Shown: positions 12,005 to 24,279, numbered from the stretch's first letter. The stretch: 64,000 nt of DNA from Omphiscola glabra (GCA_964017045.1 OZ024802.1:27964293-28028292); one strand, 5' to 3'. Made by a program: numbers and translations. Notes: generated from the letters alone by a model not told the origin.

Positions 12005-12440
12005 CTTGCCGAATAAAGAGGCGCCGCCACCGACACGCGAAGTTACAAGGGGAACAAAACCACCATTGTGTGAGCCTGTGAAAACACCCGAAGTTACAAG
12101 GGGAACAAAACCATCATTGTATGAGCCTGTGAGGACACCCGAAGTTACAAGGGGAACAAAACCATCATTGTATGAGCCTGTGAGGGCACCCGGCGTTACA
12201 AGGGAACAAAACCATCATTGTATGAGCCTGTGAGGGCACCCGGAGTTACAAGGGGAACAAAACCATCATTGTATGAGCCTGTGAGGGCACACGGCGTTAC
12301 AAAGGGAACAAAACCACCATAGTATGAGCCTGTGAGGGCACCCGGCGTTACACGGGGAACAAAACCATCATTGTATGAGCCCGTGAGGGCACCCGGCGTT
12401 ACAAGGGGAACAAAACCATCATTGTATGAGCCTGTGAGGG
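12005..12440. repeat. 51-bp tandem array, about eight units
   Basis: Unit of 51 bases including gttacaaggggaacaaaacc, atcattgtatgagcctgtga and gggcacccgg. The period is 17 codons, so frames stay open on both strands. On - it continues without a stop from the open frame at 12438-12738. Confidence 0.9.
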
Positions 12441-12738
12441 CAGACCAAGGGCATGCATGGTGTCTGCCAAATATGGTAGCATCTACAGTGCAACTACCAG
12501 CTGTGGACATGTTGCCTCTGGCGGATATGAGGCATAAGGTTTTAGCAGCAATCTGAGGCCCCCATGATTCTATATACGCAGTCTCTGAAGGGGGCTGATC
12601 AATGGCAAACATTTCCTTCCAACTACTTTCGTGAACGTTGTGCGGGGTAGATACCCACTGTAGAAAACCCCTTTTAGTAGGTTTTTCGACTCTTTCCTGG
12701 GATGGGCAGTGAGATGTATTAGGACGTTTATATACCAT
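12438..12738 (-). CDS. Unrecognised open frame running into the 51-bp array
   Basis: About 100 codons on -, from an ATG at about 12738 (MVYKRPNTSHCPSQ at the start, IFGRHHACPW at the end), run directly into 17-residue repeats (ALTGSYNDGFVPLVTPG) encoded by the 51-bp array. The whole frame is about 180 codons. I recognise no domain. A tatataaac motif overlaps the start region but is not positioned as a convincing TATA box. It may be a chance frame, a pseudogene piece or a lineage-specific protein. Confidence 0.2.
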
Positions 12739-12975
12739 ACTAACACCTGAGAAAGTCTACTGCTGATGTTGTGAGAGCAACATCCGCGGACGTCCGAGTG
12801 TCAATAGGCTGATATGGCCCATGTAAACAAAGTCAAACGCGTAAAGCTGCGATTGGAGTCAGAAGGACAAAAAACATTTCTCAAATTTCCTGGATAATTT
12901 CTTTACTGATAAGACTTGAAAATATTATAACACAGACATTCCTTTGAAAACACTTTGTTTAATTCCAGGAAAAAT

Positions 12976-15900
12976 ATGTACTTCTTCTGGGTTTTTCTGA
13001 TATTCGTGGCGCCCTTGGCTTTGGCGCAGTTACCAGGACTCACCTCTCTGCCATACTACAATTATTCCGCACAAGCGTTTAGTAGTATTGACACCAATAA
13101 TAACAGCATGCTTGAACCGGCAGAGAACATCGCAAGCTTCAATGTGAGTCACACACTCCTTTAACTTATAGATTACAATTAGGGTGTTCGAATCTGTGAA
13201 ATATTGATAAATGGTGTTACTAATACTAAGGTGAAGCCTCAAATATAATAACCCCCAGACCCCTCTGGTATGACAGCACTAATACTAGATTAGCCACTAC
13301 TTCAGTTAAAAGTATTTTACAGTTATATTTAACCAGGGAAAGACAATTTTTTTTTTCGTTTAGTTGTAAATATACAAATATGTAGATCAATATATTATAT
13401 AAATAATTTGACTTATTCATAGAGTTTTCAGGACGTCTGAAAAAAAGTAGAGTTTAGAATTGCTTAAAGTTGTGTGATCCTGGGAAATAGAAATATATGG
13501 CGTTTAAAAATACTCATACAATGTTGAAACTGGAAAATAGAAGTAGATATGTACAACATGTACAATGACTTGTATAAATTAAAACGACCATTTTTCTCTG
13601 ATTCCGAGTTGGTCTTTTCGCCAATAAAAGTATGAATATGTTCTCTACTCTGATATTTGAAGTATCTCTTCATCTTGCTCCGGTCGAGGGGCGCGGGGGG
13701 AGGGGGTAGTGTTTGAAGGTCCAGTGGCCTGCGACGTACCGATGGGAGGCAGACGGGATAGCTGTGCAAGGACACCAAGCTAACAGGGCACCAAAATGAG
13801 TATTTTGTTGATGAAAATATTCCGTTTCAGAAAGGAGGCGTGGGGGGGAGGGTAAAAAATTAAACTTGTCTCATGCGCTAAACACGCTAGTTACGCCTCT
13901 GCCAGTGGCGTAGAAATATGATACGGATAGGCGTTTTCCGGGTAGGTATAATTTTTTTTTTTAAATGAAAGAGTATTATTCTAAGGGAGCAACAGAGTTT
14001 TTCAATGGAAAGGGAACATGACTACCGCATTTGGTTCCTAGACAGTTTCGATACAGAGAACCGCAGGGATGCTCAACTTTTTTTTTGGTACAGATGGCCG
14101 CATGGAAATTATAATATATTATATTTAATTTTTAAAAAATTTAATGTCTAGGATCTCTAGAGTTATACACAATACATTTTTTTCTTCAAAAGTTCAAATA
14201 AGTATAGTGATATAAAATTTAACAGTAGCCTAAATCCGAAAATTCGCTACAATACTAGTCAGTAGTATATATAGAGATGCTTAATGAGATTTTAGTATCA
14301 GCAAATAGTTAACCATTTTCCGGTATCAGATAATTGAGATCGTTAAAGAAAGGAATATTTGGCTTGGGCTTTTATCATTGCTCGTTGTAAGCTGAAAATA
14401 GAACTGGAAAAAACTGTTTAAAAAAAAAGTGCAATCGATTTATGTCAGAATGTTGTTTTGTGATCACGTGTCTTGTAGATATTTAGGAAAATTCAAACTG
14501 TTTCACAGGACTAAGTGACGTTGACATATTTATATTTTAAAAAACAACAACATAAAAACAGCTGAAACGTGCAATATAAACAGTTGTCTGAAATTAAACC
14601 TTTTTTTTTTCATGACACTGAAAGATTCAGTTCAACATCTTATCAGCGGTGTATTGCCAAATTCGTAACAAAGGGTTCGCAGTTAGTATGTCCCCTTATG
14701 TTAGTAGCCTGTGACTTCTTGTTCTGAGTTTCACTTTTTTGCTTAGAGCTGAATTTCGCTATATTTTTGCCGAAAGGCTAAATTTTAGAAACGGATATTT
14801 TTTTCAATTAAAATTTGTTGATTTTTCTAAAAATTAGTACTTGATATTAGGCATATTTATTATTTTGAACTAACGGTTCACACGAATCTGACCGAACCGG
14901 CTCCAAACCACCGCTGCATCTTATGGGGTGAAAGTCCACCATTATCAGACCAACCAAGGCCATTTTTTAGATACTTTAAAAAAAACTAACTTTTATTCTT
15001 CAGAGATTAAAAAGGAACCGGACCGACGCCAGCGTCAGCAGGGAATGGTTCGTTCAACGCCTAGGTGGCTACGGGCTGTCTGCTCCGGCTGCGACGTCTA
15101 TGTTTAATCAGTGTGACCGCGATGGCAACGGTCTCCTGACTACAAGCGATTTCTCCAATATGTACACCCACTACGACGTAGATCGAGACAATCAAGTCAG
15201 CCGTGAGGAATTTATTAGGTGAGCCAGAGAGAACCCCTTTTAAACTTTTGTTCATAAACATGTTATAGAAATGGGTTGAGACTGCGCTGTTTGTAGCGCT
15301 GTTTGTAGTGCTGTTTGTAGCGCTGTTTAAAAAACAATATTTTATGTTTCAGATTTTTTTAAACTTTAATATATTGTATGAATTTGTTCACGGTATCATA
15401 CGACCAACATGCTCAGAGCTGAGGCCTGAAACAGCAGTGCTCCTTATGAGTAGTTCAATTTGAAGGTCCTAAAATCTTTTAGAGATAAAGCAATGTCAAG
15501 ATTAGGCTACGGGTTAATGTGAGTAGTTCAATTTGAAGGTCCTAAAATCTTTTAGAGATAAAGCAATGTCAAGATTAGGCTACGGGTTAATGTGAGTAGT
15601 TCAATTTGAAGGTCCTAAAATCTTTTAGAGATAAAGCGATGTCAAGATTAGGCTACGTGCCATTATGAGTAGCTCGACTTGAAGGTCCTAAAATCTTTTA
15701 GAGATAAAGCGATTATGAGGAGTTCTATTTGAAAGCTCTAACTTCTTTAGAGATTGTTGCAGGGATGGTGTCGTTAATTCCTTAATGGGGTGATTCAAAC
15801 AGTTAATGTTAACGTTGTCTTCTTTCCCTCGTTTGATCTTCCACTTTTGTTATTTGGAACATGCAAACTATTTGATGGAAAACCCAACGATTTAAGTCCT

Positions 15901-16315
15901 TTTTTAGTTGTACATTCAAACTGATTGATGGAAGGCTAAACGATTTTAGACCATTTCGTTTATTTGTTAATTCAAACTGATTGATAGAAAGCTAAACGAT
16001 TTTTAGACCATTTCGTTTGTTTGGTAATGCAAACTAATTGATGGAAGGCTAAACGATTTCAGCCAATGTTTACCATTCAGCTTCGTAAAGAAATCTTTCT
16101 TTAACACAGATCTTCCCTATTGGGAAATTTAAAAAAAAACAAAACTATTTGGATTCCATTGAAAATACTTTGTGGCCAAACAATGCACATTTTCATGTAT
16201 AAACTTTCCGGTTAATGGAACACTCGCAAAGTCAATGACTTTAATTACATTCCGTTTCAGAGCTGATAACGCCATCCTCGTACAGGCCTACAACAACACC
16301 GTAGCTTCTGGATAA
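12976..16315 (+). CDS. Secreted three-EF-hand calcium-binding protein (3 coding exons)
   Basis: Coding exons are 12976-13143, 15004-15218 and 16261-16315, giving 145 aa. Junctions are AAT|gtgagt, cttcag|AGA, TTAG|gtgagc and tttcag|AGC, and phases agree. Residues 1-18 (MYFFWVFLIFVAPLALAQ) are a clear signal peptide. Three 12-residue calcium loops follow. Loop 1 (DTNNNSMLEPAE, about 39-50) ends in Glu. Loop 2 (DRDGNGLLTTSD) has Asp instead of Glu at position 12, which is known to favour weaker or altered binding. Loop 3 (DVDRDNQVSREE) is canonical. The C-terminus is short (AYNNTVASG, then TAA). The acceptor at 12968 means transcription starts in an upstream exon. Small secreted EF-hand proteins occur in mollusc haemolymph, mantle and egg fluids, but no specific role can be read here. 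The family assignment is firm and the ortholog is unknown. Confidence 0.9.
13150..15000 (+). other. Intron between EF-hand exons 1 and 2
   Basis: AT-rich sequence with no tandem array. At 13880-13915 two MITE-like ends lie back to back (gctagttacgcctctg, then cagtggcgtagaaat). They look like termini of the ggcgtaactag family and suggest nested or rearranged insertions. Otherwise nothing is seen. Confidence 0.5.
15425..15725. repeat. 73-bp tandem duplication, about four units in the second intron
   Basis: Unit of about 73 bases starting gtgagtagttcaatttgaag and including cctaaaatcttttagagata. The first three copies are nearly identical and the fourth is partial. It lies in the intron between EF-hand exons 2 and 3. 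Confidence 0.85.
15860..16070. repeat. Degenerate repeat of about 60 bp, four copies
   Basis: The motif aaactgattgatggaaggct followed by aaacgatttt recurs four times in the second EF-hand intron. Confidence 0.7.
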
Positions 16316-16674
16316 TGAACAGTTCTGCTTCAAGTCATCCCTAATGACATTAGAAGACTTGAACTAACACAGATGAAAAGTTTATGAAATTTATTCGAAT
16401 TGACTGAAAGTGAAAATGAAGGGCCGGGTAGAAAAAGTACTTTAATGCATTTTTTGAAGTTTTGAGAAAATTGAGTTAAAAATTTTTAAATTCTTATTTA
16501 GATACATTTAAATCTGCTCGAGGTAACTCTGAATCAAACATTTGTGGGCATTTTTCATGAATGATATTTACAGGAATGATTCAGGGGAAGTACTCAAATA
16601 TAATGCCTGTCTTAACTCATTTTTGGAAAATTGTAACTTAAGTACTTTTTCTACTCAGCCCTTCAAATAGTAAG

Positions 16675-16685
16675 AATAAAATAAA
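16675..16685 (+). terminator. Polyadenylation signals of the EF-hand gene
   Basis: Two overlapping AATAAA hexamers (16675-16680 and 16680-16685) lie 360 bases after the stop codon on the same strand. They are the first clear signals downstream. Confidence 0.55.
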
Positions 16686-16859
16686 TGATCGCATAGAAAA
16701 TAATCTTCTTACAGTTTTGTCTGTTTTGAAAAATGTTCGAAAAGAGATTGGAGAATGTTTTAAAAACATTCATGAGCGAAAGAACACTGAAAAAGTGATT
16801 GAACAGTGTTAACTGTGATTCAATGTGAGCTTGGAAATGTTAACGCCTACACAAGCCCC

Positions 16860-18165
16860 CCCCCCTCCGCCCTCATATATTTTGTTGGCACCACTGTCTC
16901 CTCACGTAGGTTGTTGGCACCCCTGTCTCCTCACGTAGGTTGTTGGCACCCCTGTCTCCTCGCGTAAGTTGTTGGCACTCTTGTCTCCTCACATGGATTG
17001 TGGATAACCCTGAATTCTCTAAAGGTTTGACTGCATCCCAGATTTCTTACGAATGTGCGAGCTTCCAGTCTCACCACATGATTTTTGGTACCCAGCTGTC
17101 TCCTGACATGATTTGGTGAGCCCAGGCTGTCTCCTGACATGATTTGGTGAACCCCAGCTGTCTCCTGACATGATTTGGTTAACCTCAGCTGTCTCCTGAC
17201 ATGATTTGGTGAGCCCCGGGTGTCTTCTCTCATGGTTTGGGGCATCCCGACTTCCTTCTCTCATGGCTGTGGGTACCACTATCACTTAATATAGCTGTTG
17301 GTCCACCTTAAGTCTCACGTAGCTGTGGGTACCACTATCACTTAATATAGCTGTTGGTCCACCTTAAGTCTCACGTAGCTGTGGGTACCCCTGTTGTATC
17401 ACATGGTTTTGAGCACCCCTGAAATCTCAATTTATTATTAGCCACCCTGACATCTCACATGATTGTGAGCACCCCTGACATATCACATGATTGTGAGCAC
17501 CATGAAATCTTACAGTGTTGTGAGCACCCATGACATCTCACATGGTTGTGAGCAGCCCTAAAATCTGACATGGTTTGGAGCACCACTGACATCGTACATG
17601 GTTGTGAGCACCTTTGTCATTTCACATGTTTGTAAGCACCACTGACATCCCTGATGGTTGTGAGCACCCATGACATCTCACATGAATGTAACAGCCTGTT
17701 TACCCCCCTAACTCTTAAAATCCTTCAATATCATCACAAAATCGTTCAATACATTATCTTAATGGTAAAAAAATAAACATACAGTATATATAAATGTTTA
17801 CACCTCAAAATCGTACATTGTGCGCCAAAATCGCAAGAGTAAACAGGTCTGTTGTAAGCACCACTGACATCTCACATGATTGTGAGCACCCCTGACATCT
17901 CATATGATTGTGAGCAACCCTGACATATCACATGATTGTAAGCACCACTGACATCTCACATGATTGTAAGCACCCCTGACATCTCACATGATTGTGAGCA
18001 TCCCTGACATCTCACATGATTGTGAGCACCCTTGACATCTCACATGATTGTGAGCCCCTCTGACATCTCACATGATTGTGAGCACCTCTGACATCTCACA
18101 TGATTGTGGGCACCCCTGACATATCACATGATTGTGAGCACCCCTGTCTCGTCGTAGTTGTTAGC
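16860..18165. repeat. 28-bp tandem array with a 153-bp insertion
   Basis: The main unit is ctgacatctcacatgattgt plus gagcaccc, 28 bases, clearest at 17860-18140. The left part (16860-17400) has diverged variants (ctgtctcctgacatgatttg, tcctcacgtaggttgttggc). At 17695-17847 the array is interrupted by a separate element. Confidence 0.9.
17695..17847. mobile_element. Small terminal-inverted-repeat element inside the 28-bp array
   Basis: The 153-base segment starts cctgtttac and ends gtaaacagg, an inverted pair of nine bases. It is unrelated to the array units on both sides. No open frame is present. It is a non-autonomous insertion of unknown superfamily. Confidence 0.55.
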
Positions 18166-18439
18166 GACCTTACGACGTCACAAATGTCAATTAAAATCTT
18201 TGTTACTCTCTATTCCGTATTTGGATTCATAACAATGGTAAGTTGAATCTATTTTTTTTTTAATTTGAATTTTTTTCCATCCATTTAAAATCGTTTTTAA
18301 CGCAGATTACTTTGTAATTTTTTAAAAAGTTAATTTTGCTCATCGATTGATCTGTTTATGAGTTCATCATGTCATCTGTTTATCCATTCATCCGTTTACC
18401 TGTTCATGTTATAATCAGTTCATGTTTTGATTTGTTCGT

Positions 18440-19300
18440 TAGTTCATCTCTGCATCTATTCATCAGTTCATTTGTACAATTTTTTTCAAAAGTTCATTTG
18501 TTCATCTGTTAATGTGTTCATTTGTTCATCGATTAATGTGTTCATTTGTTCATCGGTTAATGTGTTCATTTGTTCATCGGTTAATGTGTTCATTTGATCA
18601 TCGGTTAATGTGTTCATTTGTTCATCGGTTAATGGGTTCATTTTTTCATCGGTTAATGTGTTTCATTTGTTCATCGATTAATGTGTTTCATTTGTTCATC
18701 GATTAATGTGTTTCATTTCCTTAATGTGTTTCATTTCTTCATCGATTAATGTGTTTCATTTGTTCATCGATTAATGTGTTTCATTTGTTCATCGGATAAT
18801 GTGTTCATTTGTTCATCGGCTATTGTGTTCATTTGTTCATCAGTTCATCTCATCATCAGTTCACCTCATCATCAGTTCATCTCATCGTCAGTTCATCTCA
18901 TCATCAGTTCATCTCATCATCAGTTCATCTCATCATCAGTTCACCTCATCATCAGTTCATCTCATCATCAGTTCATCTCATCATCAGTTCATCTCATCAT
19001 CATTTCACCTCATCATCAGTTCACTTCATCATCAGTTCATCTCATTATCATTTCACCTCATCATCAGTTCACCTCATCATCAGTTCATCTCATCATCAGT
19101 TCACCTCATCATCAGTTCACCTCAACATCTGTTCATCTCATCATCTTTTCGCCTCACCATCAGTTCATCTCACCATCTGTTCATCTCATCGTCAGTTCAT
19201 CTCATCGTCAGTTCATCTCATCATCATTTCACCTCATCATCATTTCACCTCATCATCATTTCACCTCATCATCAGTTCATTTGTCAATCTATCATCAGTT
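18440..19300. repeat. Compound 24-bp and 16-bp tandem array
   Basis: From about 18490 to 18840 the unit is 24 bases (gtgttcatttgttcatcggt, taat). From about 18840 it changes to a 16-bp unit (cagttcatctcatcat). Because 16 is not divisible by three and the unit lacks stops in this direction, three frames stay open for about 190 codons each. All are artefacts. Confidence 0.95.
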
Positions 19301-19309
19301 CTTCTGTCA

Positions 19310-21365
19310 CTCTGTTTATCGCCCAACCAGAACAGGTCAGAAATTAAATTGAAAGACACCTATGGAGTAAATGATTCTCATTCGGATTAATGTGAAGATT
19401 AAGACATTGAAAACCATTTCATTAATTTTTAATGATTATAATTACGGAGAGAAATTCAAGAGAAATGAATTTAAAATGTCTCTTCCAATTTTTTTAAACC
19501 CTTACCATCCAATTATTTCTAGTAAATGTCCAGATATTTATCCCCAAAATGCGAACGCATCAATTAATATTATTATGTTGTAAATGTGCCGTAAGAACAA
19601 ATATCATGGTTTAAGAGCTGTCCATGTTGTGTTGACTTAGAAACACTTCTTTTCTTTTACTCCTGGAGTATCCGGGAATTTGCCACCTACGCGTGAGCTT
19701 TATGGCTCTACGAGCGGGGTGGGCCGCGAAGAGATGTGTACTTCTGATCTCGTTCTACTCGTCCTCCTTGACACATTAGTTGTACGAGATAGATCAAAAT
19801 GTTTAACGAGTGTTAGTTTTTTTAAAGGGACGTAACTGACATTACCTTGTGAATGTTTATGTACAAGTTACTCCTTGTGTCCATTGTCAAATCGCCAGAA
19901 GGCCCCCCCCCCAACCTTATTTTTTCTGTATACCTGCTGGTTTACGAAATGGTGATTGCTGCAGCCACTGTGTACCAACATCAATTGTTGATGACCCACA
20001 CCCACAGGCAAGAGCAAATGTCTACAACCTTCAGATGATGATGATGACCCAAACCAAACTTACATTGAAACTTGAAACAGGAAGTCGAGTTGCATCGCAC
20101 AGCGACACACACTTGCAGGAACCCACACACACACACACACATTCATACACATACACACATATACACAAACACACAAAAAGCAGTAGTCGATGTACAACCT
20201 GTTGAGCAGACACAGCAACTAGATCAAAGCATCATTCTGTCAATAAATTTAATACATTTTATTCAAACAGTTTTAGAGCTGAAAACTTAGGTAAGGAAAC
20301 AAACACGTCCATTATCAGATGGTTTACCGTACCGTTTTTAATTCACCGAGTTACAGAAGTCATTTTTTTATTTTTTTTTGTAAAGCAAAACACAATTGCA
20401 TAATTCGGCTGACAAACATATTATTTCTACAGTACTTAAATGGTTGTTTTTTTTTAAGGCATCAAGAAAACAATACATATAACTGTAACAGTGCGTACTA
20501 GAAGGCACTGTGTACACGTGGCACCGGAGTTTTCAAACGTTGTGATAAATATCATTTTTTATACAGCACATGTGCACCACAACTGGGTAAATACAACAAA
20601 ACGAATTTAATGCATAAATCTCGGGTATTGTGGTGGAGATACCCCCATGTGAGTAAGTGATATTACCATAACGAATGGTTCTTGAAACATAAACGAAACA
20701 ACAAATTAATAAATATATTAGTTTAACCTGAGAATGTACCACTTTTATGTACAGACTTGACTTAAGCTGCGATGTGAGAACTTAAAGGCGCGACAGCTGG
20801 TGAAAATGGGAAGGTACCACATTCGGAACCTGAACATACCTGCCAGTATAAGGCAACACGGCATGCGTTTGAAAACCTTATAAAAACGCTTGGCCGTCAA
20901 CCAGCGTGGCTAGTCTACAACAGCCGTTGAAATGGAGTTTTTTCAGGCGCCAGGATGAGTGTTGGTCAATTTCATAGACTTCTAAAAGTATAGTATGCAA
21001 AATCTCGTGATCATTCTATAATTACGTTTAAAGGTTCTCAGACGAAAATAAAAATGGATGCACAAAATGTAATTCACTTTATACATAATTATAATTGTTT
21101 TCACGTAATTGTTTTCTCGGTCTTTTGTGTAACCTCTCTGAAAACAATTAAGATTGTATTTGTCATTTGCGATTTCGAGCTGATACTATTTGCCACACAT
21201 GACTGTCTCAAATGATTCTAAAAAGGGCTACGCGTGGCCAGATGGTTGGGAACCACTCCATTTTATCTGAACCGAGAGACGCAATTAAGGAGCGATTTTG
21301 AATCTTATAACTTTAGAACCGCTATAGTATGTTAATAATTGCAATTCTTACAGTAACCCATCAGT

Positions 21366-21407
<42 letters not shown>

Positions 21408-21490
21408 CAATAGTTATGAAAAACTGAATAAATATAACAATGCCTTACAACAAATATAATCCGGAAGACAGTAAAACCCAAAGTCCCCCT
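19310..21490. other. Unassigned region with CA repeat and a possible TATA motif
   Basis: No exon could be supported. Contents: a (CA)n tract at about 20125-20175; TATAAAAA at 20879-20886 on +, with no gene recognised downstream; and a (TA)n run at about 21370-21403. Confidence 0.4.
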
Positions 21491-21496
21491 TTACTT

Positions 21497-21644
21497 CAGT
21501 GGTTCTCAGCCTCTCCAATGTCGTGACCCTATAATACAGTTTCATCTGTTGTGGTGACCCACAACCATAAAATTATTTTCGTTGCCACTTCAAAAATATG
21601 TGTTTTCCGTTGGTCTTAGGCAACCCCTGTGTTGAGAACCACTG
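21497..21644. mobile_element. hAT-type MITE
   Basis: The 148-base element has termini cagtggttctcagcc and gttgagaaccactg, a classic hAT terminal sequence. The flanking 8-bp segments (ctttactt, ctatacgg) match only partly, so the copy is old or my boundary is off by a little. Confidence 0.75.
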
Positions 21645-21784
21645 CTATACGGCATGTAGTATGTCAGACATAGAATATTGAGATCAGAATGGACACGATG
21701 TGCTTTTGCATTACATAATGTACATATTGAGTATGGTGTTTGTCACAGAAAAATACTTATGAACGACTTCACGATCACATCATT

Positions 21785-21895
21785 AGAAACAGGGTGCAAT
21801 GGTGTGCGTTGCCGTGGAAAAGGAATGCAAAAAAAAGTGCAATGCTGAGGAATGGTATGCAATGGTGTACAATAGTGTGTAATTGTGAATCTGTT
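21785..21895. repeat. Dispersed gtgcaatggtgtgc repeat, copy 1
   Basis: Contains cgatcacatcattagaaaca and then a degenerate 10-11 bp gtgtgcaatg series. The same arrangement is found at 25130-25330, so this is an interspersed family whose tail expands as a short repeat. Confidence 0.6.
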
Positions 21896-22520
21896 GAGAT
21901 TAACTATTGATGTATACTAGAAGATATGACCTGCTGTTACCGGGACATTAAAGGGAGTCTTTCTGCGATACTTTCTACCTGCTACTGATCATAAAGGGCA
22001 ATCCAACCCTTTCCCAAGCCCATGGACTACAAAGAAAACACGTTTTCTAAACATTGTAAAAAACATATTTAAAAATATGTACCATTTTTTTGAATACCTG
22101 TAGCATTTACGGATTTTGATGAATTGGAATATTCATTAAAATTCACCCAACATCTGCCTCGCACCTGAATTAAATTCTTGGAAAATCGTTAAAAATGGAA
22201 TTCTTACATTTAAAGACAAACTTCTTATACAATTTTCACGTCAAAAATTCAAGTTTTTTAACAACTTTTCTCAATCTCATAAAATTGTCCAATGCAACTT
22301 AAACAGTTTTTTTTTGTTGCTCAAAATGGAAAAACAAATATTTCTTTAAATAAAAATTTAAAAATCTAACCATATTTGCTAAAGCCCTTACCTGTATTTT
22401 CCAGAAATTACAAAAAAAAATATGAATCTATTTTTAACGATACTATTCTCAAGTATGTAAATGATTATGTTTTAGATATTGTCATCCACATAAACTATCG
22501 CCCTCCCTCGTATTACCATA

Positions 22521-23322
22521 CACCCATACCTCGCTTTAAGGCCTAGATACGTTCCAGAAAAGTTGGCCGTAAAGCGAAAAGCCGTATAATGAATCAATAA
22601 TTTTGATATAAACCCATACAAATTTAATTTGATCTGTTCCAATTTTTGTATAAAATAATATAGTCGTTAGTTCATAAATCATTTTATTCTCTTCATTTCC
22701 TATAAAAATAAAAGTACAAAACATTGTAAAAGTAAACAGAAATTAAAAAAAAATAAACATATAAATTAAAAAACAAAAGAAATCATATGCACATATTTAT
22801 ACATAAAATAAAATTCACCAATTAATCCAAACAAACAAAACAGAAACAAACACGTCAACTTACTGAGTCACAGGATATGAATAAGGTGGGATAGCACAGG
22901 AAATAAGGCAGACTACTAAAACAGGAACAAATACGTCAACTTACTGAGTCACATGATATGAATAAGGTGGGATAGCACAGGAAATAAGGCAGACTACTAA
23001 AACAGGAACAAACACGTCAACTTACTGAGTCACAGGATATGAATAAGGTGGGATAGCACAGGAAATAAAGCAGACTACTAAAACAGGAACAAACACGTCA
23101 ACTTACTGAGTCACAGGATATGAATAAGGTGGGATAGCACAGGAAATAAGGCAGACTACTAAGGCAGAGCCGCCTAAGGGGAGAAGCTGAAACTAAAGAG
23201 AGGGTATCTATTGGCCGTATAATGAAACATCGTGGGTCGTAAACCGAAAAAGTGCCATAATTTAAAGTTGGCCGTAAAGCGAAATTCCGTTTAAGGAGCG
23301 GCCGTTTAGCGAGGTATAGGTG
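22521..23322. mobile_element. Mariner-like non-autonomous element carrying 81-bp tandem repeats
   Basis: The ends are cacccatacctcgcttta and its inverse tttagcgaggtataggtg, each bordered by TA, as expected for Tc1/mariner/pogo-type insertion. The near-terminal ggccgtaaagcg and ccgtataatga motifs are mirrored at both ends. The interior (22838-23162) holds four near-identical 81-bp copies (gtcaacttactgagtcac, tgaataaggtgggatagcac). No transposase frame is present. Confidence 0.75.
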
Positions 23323-23329
23323 TACTTTT

Positions 23330-24090
23330 TGAAAAATAAAGATTTCCTCTTAAATATGTGTCCACCCACATCCTTGCCCTACAACTTTATATGTGGAAGA
23401 AATGGGAAAGCTACAATCACTCATTACAAAGATAATGTTATCCACTATTTTCCCCTTTCCAACTTTTAAAATGTACCCCCCCACCTCCACCCTACCCACC
23501 CCCCACGAACACACTCACTTTTTGTTTTTACATTTTCACCACTCTTGAAATGTAAAACATTAAATTTGTATATTTAAAAAAAAAACTTAACAAGTTTCTT
23601 TTTAAATACCATTACCAATGCACTAATTTCCAGTAAACATTAAAAAGTATTGCTTGATCAGCATTTTGCTATTTAACTATTTTTTAAATCTATTTTATTA
23701 AAGTTAAATTCTTTTTTTCCCCTTGATAAATATTAAAATTTAATAAATTGCAATAATTATTTTTTTTAGTGTAAAAAAGCACAATTTTTCTAATGTTAAG
23801 GATACCAAGCATACATTTTGTGAGGCGTGTTAAAACAATAGTTAAAATTTTTAAATGCCAACAATCATATTTATATATTTATTTAAAGAGTGTACAAAAA
23901 CCGATAACATTTGTTTCATGTGGCTCAAGTCACGAAAAGTTCATGATTGCGATTTGACGTTTATTTGAACTTTTAAAAACAATATTTAGATTTAACCCTA
24001 AACCATAACTGAGTTAAGATGATCTTAATTTAAATTTTGAAGCAATATATCGATGGGTTCAAAGAAAAATTTATTCACATTATAATTTAA
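23330..24090. other. AT-rich unassigned DNA
   Basis: Long A and T runs, one C-rich stretch (23477-23510), and no frame or repeat that I can name. Confidence 0.5.
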
Positions 24091-24092
24091 GG

Positions 24093-24277
24093 CAGGCCTG
24101 ATCAATTCAAAATGTAAGGCTGGCCGTAACAATTTATGAAACACTTGTGCGGGCCGAAAAGGGGGGAAAGCTATTAGCATAATAATAATAATGAAGAATA
24201 TTTCGTTACTTCGCGGGCTGCAAAGTGGTTGCTGGCGGGTCGCAGGTGGCCCGCGGGCTGTATATTGTGCAGGCCTG
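24093..24277. mobile_element. hAT-type MITE
   Basis: The termini are caggcctgat and gtgcaggcctg. Flanking 8-mers atttaagg and attttggg agree at six of eight positions. The interior carries gcgggccg and the cgggctg-ctggcgggtcgc-ggcccgcgggctg pattern found in non-autonomous hAT elements. Confidence 0.7.
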
Positions 24278-24279
24278 AT

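Noticed and set aside
18774..19390. Three overlapping frames of about 190 codons
   Set aside because: Low-complexity 16-bp array, no domain, present in all three frames at once.
20879..20886. TATAAAAA on + as a promoter
   Set aside because: No + strand gene could be recognised downstream, so it is listed only within the unassigned region.
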